Shown piece after piece: positions 13,165 to 20,619 of a stretch of DNA of 64,000 nucleotides (the first letter of the stretch is position 1; each line of letters starts with the position of its first letter). Where the stretch lies: NCBI GenBank assembly GCA_009760855.2, contig WPIO01000159.1:125001-189000 (forward strand), read 5' to 3'. The notes beneath the pieces are model-generated. The model made no database searches. It was not told the origin of the DNA and was given only the letters and a program-made list of their open reading frames with translations. Source of the stretch: Cristatella mucedo (Eukaryota > Bryozoa > Phylactolaemata > Cristatellidae). The position numbers were made by a program, and so were the translations under genes.

Positions 13165-16100
13165 TATTATAGTCTACGCAGCAGTAAAGAACCTCGGAGG
13201 AGCACCGTGTGGTGAGGTCACGTATTGTGCGTGTATTTAGGATGAACGATGAACGTGTATTTAGGATGACCGCTTCAGTTCGAAATTACTGCTGATCGAT
13301 AACTTATGCAGGATTTCTTTGGATAAGCAGAGTAGTGGTTATGACCTTGATGAAAGGCAATATTCCTCAGTGCTTGTAAAGCACCCTGAATACCCGTTGG
13401 GCCCTGTGTGTCACATACAATAAGCACTCATTCATTCGTTGTGCAAAGAGCAGCAGCTTTAAGTATATCTGAGAGCGGGCTTTATGCTCAAGTCATTAGT
13501 GATGCAGTTTTTGATCTCGTCTTTACTTAGTCTAAAATGGCTGTTCACGAGTTCTATAAATGATAACTGAATCAGCCAAACAATTGTTAAGTAGTTATAG
13601 ACTATCCGACCCTCACATTCATCTATATGACAGGAAACATTGCAACCGTAGCAATGTCCACGCGGCTATATTTTACTGCCAGGCGTACATACTAAATGAT
13701 CATTCATCGGAGGCTTACAGCTAGCAAGTCTACTTGTATACTTGCTATCTTCACAGTTTTTCAACATCAAACCGTCCCATCTTTTCTCTGTTCGCAAGCT
13801 ATCTGGAGCCTGCTATTCTAGTTCAGCATGCAGCTGCCTAGCCCTGGGCATGTGCTAAAGCCGTAGCAATGGCAGCTTAGAAAGCAAAACAGGTCCAACC
13901 CCATTAAAACTTAAAGCTCGTTCAAAGTGATTCTGATTAAGATTAATTCTGAATATCATATCATGAATCTGACTTTTTTCTATTCATTACTTACTGCAGA
14001 ACTAATCCCAGTAGTCCCAGTGGAGCTAATAATCATTGGGCTACCTGCTGATTGCATCAAACAGATATATCTGCTTCTCCAGAGACCCTGCAGCAATTCG
14101 ATTCGATTGCATCTAGTCACACACTTTCAGCCAAGAAATTAATAATAATTAGGGAATGGCTAACCTTAGTGCCTTTAAAGGTCATCCTAACCTTGCCCTT
14201 TCTACAGAATAATAATAATAATAATAATTCACTTGATAAAGCGCCCTCTGAGAACTTAATCTCTCTCTAGGCGCTTTACATTTGCTGTAAAGTGAAATGC
14301 AATTGAATGGTAAGTAAAATCATGCTTGAAAAACAAACGAAATTAATAATATGGTTAGGGGTGACATGCACAGGGTCAGCATGCAAATGTGGTTAGTGGC
14401 AGCATGCACAGTGTCAGCACGCATAAGCACATCAAGGACGAATCACAGGGACCCACTAAATGCTGTCCTAAATAGGTGTGTTTTTAAGTTCCTTTTAAAT
14501 GTGGTCAGGTCAGGGGATGTTCTGACGCAGGTCGGGAGGGAGTTCCAGGCTTTGGGAGCATATGAACTAAATGCACGGTCTCCAAAGGATTTAAGGTTTG
14601 TACGAGGTATTTGTAGACTGTTGGATTCCGAAAAGCGGGTGGTACGATGCTTGGCCTGATGGGGTAGTATATCTGACAGATAGGCTGGAGCCATAGAATG
14701 AAGGGACCTAAAAGTGAGCGACAAAACCTTGAAGTCAATCCGTTGCTTGACTGGTAGCCAGTGCAGGTCGGCGAGAAGTGGAGTAATGTGGCAACTGCGA
14801 CACTCACGGCAGACAAGTCTAGCTGCCGAGTTTTGCACAAGCTGCAATCGCCTGATCGCAAAAAGCTGCTAATTAATGCTTCAATGGCCAATAAGTTAGC
14901 TACATCCAAGAGTAATCATAGGTGATTAATAATAATAATAATAACAATAATAACAATATTAATACATGTGTATGGGTGCTTAATAAGTCCCGAGCTAAAA
15001 CTGATTAGAGAGAATTATCATAATGTAACTAGTAAAATCTTTGCCATCAAGTGAGGAGGTTTTCGATTTTTAAAGCACAGCATGCAGTAATTTGCCAGAC
15101 TGGCCGTGCTACGAAAACCAGAATGGCAACGATGGCACCGAAGTTATGGGTATCGGAGGCAAATGACTGAACAACCAACTATCGGATGAATGTGCAGAGT
15201 CGCAACTTCGTGTTCCTATGCTGCCGATGTTGGTTGTATCTTAGGCCATCGTATCGTTCAATGCAGCCATATCGTTCTTGATTATTCTAGCTAGCCTGGA
15301 TCCTCTTTAAAACTACATTGAAGCACACAATTTCAACAAGTCATCTAAGCCCCTGTTAAGTGCTTGCACGCATGACACTCTGTTTACGACTATTTTTTAC
15401 ATTCTAATTTATTGGGAATACTGTGAGGTCTGCATGTCAATAACAATAGTTTTTTTTTCGTAGCCAAAATAAGGACACTGCAGCTGCAACACCTCAGCCA
15501 TGCAGCCACTCCGTTGTTGCTAACAAATGGGCGGAAGTACAATTGCTCTCGGCTTGCTCAGCTGGAGAGATAATAAAAATTTGCAATCGGACACCATATC
15601 CGATTATTTTCTGCTGGGGTACCTCAAGTTCAACATTGAACCCCCATGAAAAAGTCTTTCCTACGACCTGTCGAGAACCTAGTATAATACTTCATACATT
15701 CTTAATGATGCTGCTGATTTAATTATCAGAGGGCCATCTTTCTACAGTTATTGGTTGACACCCCGAACAAGAGTAAAAATGTAAAATGCAAGTACAGTTT
15801 ATTATCAATCGTATTAATAATAGCATTACCACACGTCTTGAGATATCTCTGCTACAGAAACGCAAGAACGTCAGATATGTCTTGCAGGCCTTGAGAGTTC
15901 AACCTATGACGTCAAATGCCAGAACTCAAAACTCAACCGACTAATTCATGATGACGGAAAAACTTAAAGTTTTCCATTTTAATTTACCTAATCCACAGTA
16001 TTAAAACCTCTTTTTTGCACAGCTTGGTCTCACCTGTCATACTGCGTCATAGTGCTCATCACGTCCATGATTTGCCTCAGCCTATTGCAAAAACTCTCCA

Positions 16101-19100
16101 TGTGGCCCAGAATGGCATCATCATCACTCATGGTGATGCCGTGACTTTCTCCAGTTGACGACTTCTTACTTGGCGACGTGTATCCTGGCGTAAATCTGCT
16201 GGAGCCACGCTTTCCATCACCAGATGGACCCACACCATCTTTAGAGCTGCAATCAGGACACGGCAATCAGACAATAAAGCCATTTGATCAGGTCAACAAT
16301 ACTGTGACGTTATTGCTTTGACAACCTGTGTCCACTAGTGACTGACCTAACAACCAATCAAATTTACTTGAAACTATTGGCTACTCTATCAAAACATTTA
16401 ATGCAGAGGTAGAAATCTTAGTCATTAAGCTGTCGAACAGTCACAGCTAAAATTGTCTGATAATAATAATAATAATGTACTTGATAAAGCGCCCTCAGAG
16501 AACTGAATCTCTTTCTAGGCACTTTACATTTACTGCAAGATACGATATATGTTACGATAGTAAAAAGATGCTAGTTCGATTTGTTTATTTATATTTCTGC
16601 TCTGTACCTGGTGCACCCAATCCCAATCAATTAGTCTGTCTATGGCAGAAGAAATACGCCATTCTCTGATGTTGGCGTATCCAAGTTTACGTCTGCCTCT
16701 ATGTTTCTCTTTCTCTATGCCTCTGTGTCTCTACGTCTGTCTGTCTGTCTATCCGTCTATCTGTCAATAAATAAATAAATCAATTGATCTATCTAATCTA
16801 GCTCTTGCCGTATCAGGCTTTCTGTGCTTGTCTGTCATCTCTCTCCTCTTTCTTTCTCCCCATCCAACCAGCGTGCACGAGAATATCAATCTCGCAGTAC
16901 AGCGTTATAATTATGTTGATCAGTTTTGGTTTTATCGTTGCACATAAAAATAAATTCATTTGTATAACACTCTAAGAAAACCTAATCTCTATTTTCTCAT
17001 ATGTGGTGCTTTACATATGTCGTACGGCTCAAGCTTACGATCTCAGTCGTCAAAGAGGAGCCCCTTGACCCCTGGGCCAAACCAGGGTGGCAATCTACCA
17101 GATTTTAACAAGAACGCTTTTAATGCAAGCCTCGGAAAGCCCGTGCACAACCAAACCTCCTTCCATGTTAATGCAGGGCTTAATCAGTATCAGCCCGAAC
17201 CAGCCCACCCATCTAGACTATCTATCACATAGCTGCCTCCTTGAATTCAGACTGTCGTTCGGTAGCAGAACACTTCGGTGTACTGCCTTCGGTGGCTATG
17301 AAACTTGTGGTGGAGGCTGACCTTGGTCTTTCAGCCAGCTTGTGCAGAACTTCACTAACCCGGCCAGCGTGCCAGCAGAGTGGGTCGGGTGCCCGACGCA
17401 ACCGATATGTATAGCAGTGCACAAGAACCCTCAGCAGCGGTGCACATCGAATGAAAAACAAATTCTAAGCCAGGCTGACAAACGCAACACAGAAAGAACA
17501 GCAGATTTCGTGCCAGTGACTGGGTGTATTCGCGCCCTTGTCACGCTGGTAGCATATCTGCACAAGGAGGAGGCAGAGTGGGAACACATCTGGCCATGGT
17601 CAAATGTTCGTTGGTGCTCAAGCTTTCTAGCGCGAGCATCACCGCATCTCCTCTCGGCTGCATAAGCGCAATGTGCAAGTCTTTGGGGTTGCTAGGTTGG
17701 TTGCTAGGTACTCACCCACTCTCCGGCTCGTCGGCATCTGCCAGACTGTCAAAGGACGCCGAAGCGCCCCTTAGCAAGCTCACCTAGCATCGATCATCAG
17801 TAGCAGCACAAGTCGCACAGCAGCACAAGCTGCTGCGCTTTATGCTCACTAGACGAGCTCGCCGGGTGCATCGAGGTCGTCGTCGGAGGGTGGCAATAAA
17901 TAAGGGTCAAAGATCGCCGGCGCCGCCAGAGGCTGCTGCGCCAGTGACCGGGTGCCGGCAATGCATGCATGCATGCATGCATACCCTTTGCTGCCCGGCG
18001 GTCCGATGCTGCTCATGGAGGCAAAGTGTGACAGAGGCACCGATCCGACTGCGTCGCGCACCGCGTGGACGCACTCGCGGAAGAAGCTCTGCAGCACCAG
18101 GCACTGCCTCATTCTGCCGAACAGGGTGCCGTCCTCTTTAGCTGCCGTTGCTGCGTCTTTCTGTGCACCCTTTGTCTGCAAGATTGGAAAGGCACGATTC
18201 CGTGGCAGCCGCATCAGCTTTGCTCAATCCAGCATCTCGCACCGCCTGCCATTGGCAGTGCAGCATCGTGCGTTCGCCCTGGCAGCTCGCTTTCCGTCGC
18301 CAGCGTGACTGTCGCACTCGGGATAACTAATCCGAGGCCGAGAGCACCAGTGGCATGTTGCATTCCTCTTCTTTGGGAATCTGCCATCATATGCCAACAA
18401 ATCAAACCGTTCAGGTTATGCGACCCTCCCCTAATTTTCAAAGAAATTTTGGATGTGCCCACAAGGCAGCTTTTGACTTGTTTGATGCAGTTAAGATAGT
18501 AGCTATACTATAGTTAAGGCAGCAAAAAATTGTCCCGTGCGTAAAGTTGCAACGTGGGTCACGACCTCAAAGTGATGAACCGCCGAAAGGTTCTCCATAT
18601 ATTACTGCTGAGTTAGCCATCTATACGAAATGGTACAGCATTAAGGAATCAGAAACCTGCTTATTGATGAAGTAAGTCCGAATCTTGTCTCCATATTCCT
18701 GCCTCAACAGCTGCCTAAATTAGGTCGTAAATGTAAATTAAACTACCAACAGGCTAGCACGTGCTTGCCAATGACCTGCAGTGACATTCTCGGTCACCTT
18801 TAGTAGCAGGATAATAATAATAATAATAATAATAAATACTAGATGATTTAACAGCTTCTTTTTGAAAAGCGGCAGCCGAGCCTTCGAGGTTATCACTACT
18901 GCTTGCAGCCACATTAAAGGATCGCCCACCACAGGATTCGAACCCACGATCTCGAAACCAAGGTCGTGAAGAGTATCCGCCTTACCTAGTGTGCCATCAC
19001 GGCTCACAGTTAGTTGATGTTTTGAAGACAAAATCGGTTAACACGGAAAAAGCCAACCTTCATGTTCCTCATTTCAAAATTGAGAGGCATGTGCTGCAGT

Positions 19101-20537
19101 CTCTAGCTTAATACACTAGACTATACTGCTAACTTATCTGACAGACACAGAAATATAGAGAAAAAAGAAAATTTGCATTGCAGTATAGGATCAGGATGTC
19201 ATGTGACATCACAGCATCTACTGTTTTCATTTGTTAGCATAAGACCAAAAATCATTGCCGATTAAACCGGGAGATGTCTCTCAACACTTCTTTTCTTAAA
19301 GGCAAGGATTTCCCAATTTCGGCATGCAAGCAACAGAAAATGCTTACCAATCGGAGGAGAGACTGGCTTTGCTGGCAAACCCAACGAACCGTCAAGCCAA
19401 TACCCAGTTGTCGGCGTGATCATCTTTGCTAGCTATCACTTCTCATATCTGACTGAAGACCATGAGCATCATACTTTATCAAAATTAGCTCAACCATGCC
19501 TCCATAAAAGAATGATAATTGCCGAGGTAGTTCAAATATCTAACCATATGCCAAGATCTCCAGACCGCTTCATCGCATTCGCCAATATTAACAGACAGGC
19601 GGCATTGTTATGCTTGCCATGGCCTAGCCATGTCGAGGAATACCTCAACAACATATGTAGTTCACATCGCCATCAATCTCAATGCACTGCCTCACACCGG
19701 GTCATCACGAAAGCAAAAACGCTGGCAATCGTGTATGCAATCAGGTTGCGTTTGCATGCACTATTCGTCGAAGGCATCGTGTAAAACGGGGCCCACCACG
19801 GCGCTCGGGCTTTTCTGGAATAAGACTGCAGAGCGGCTCGGCAAAGTGGGCACCCGAATGGGTGCACCCCTTAATGTCACACCTGCCACGACCGCCATCA
19901 CAGCAGTACTGTTGCCAGTGAGCGCAAGGTGCGCAAGCAAGCATCGCATGAGCATAACCTTGAGCTTGCTCTCCAGCTGCGCTCGCACATCGCGTGCGAC
20001 GTAGTCGTGCGTCAGCGGTAGGTCAGTGGTCGCAGTGCCTCTCTTCACCTCGAGCTCGACGCGGCTCCATAGCTCATCCGTCTCGTCGTCTGCGCCTCCC
20101 ATGGTGATAGCTTGGATGTAATCCTTGCACATCGTGACGAGCTGATTGGTTATCTAAGAAATGACATTTGAGGCAAAGAATGGGGCAGATCGCTTAGTTA
20201 TGACTCGTCTTAGCACGATGCCTCGATGTGCTTCTCTCGAGAGAGGCATCGATCTCAACAGGAGTCAATTCAGACATCCGGATGCCTGGCCGAGTGATTC
20301 TGCCATTGGCAAAAGTCTTTTGGGAGCAGCTTCCGTTTAAGCTACTTGGGCAAGAGACGAGAGCTTATGCTGTGCAACACATGGGCAGGCAAATGAAATG
20401 GAGCGATTGAGCGAATGCTTCTGAAACCCTTACTACTTCACGGCAAGCTTGGTGAAGCATGACATTGCCCACAGGTTGCAGAAGCTGAAAAGCAGTTATC
20501 CCCATTTGCACGACCAGTACAGCCACATTGATTGCCT

Positions 20538-20619
<82 letters not shown>

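Larger units (their letters stand above)
11901..16033. other. Dynein introns 7 and 8 area
   Basis: Outside exon 8, the (TA)n array and one LINE, no feature was recognised in 11901-12833, 13165-14200 or 14880-16030. Confidence 0.5.

Noticed and set aside
14443-14847. Host gene encoding the 134-codon LVQNSAARLVCR protein
   Set aside because: The same protein recurs at 41128-41589 and 49113-49377 with LINE tails, so it belongs to the retrotransposon.
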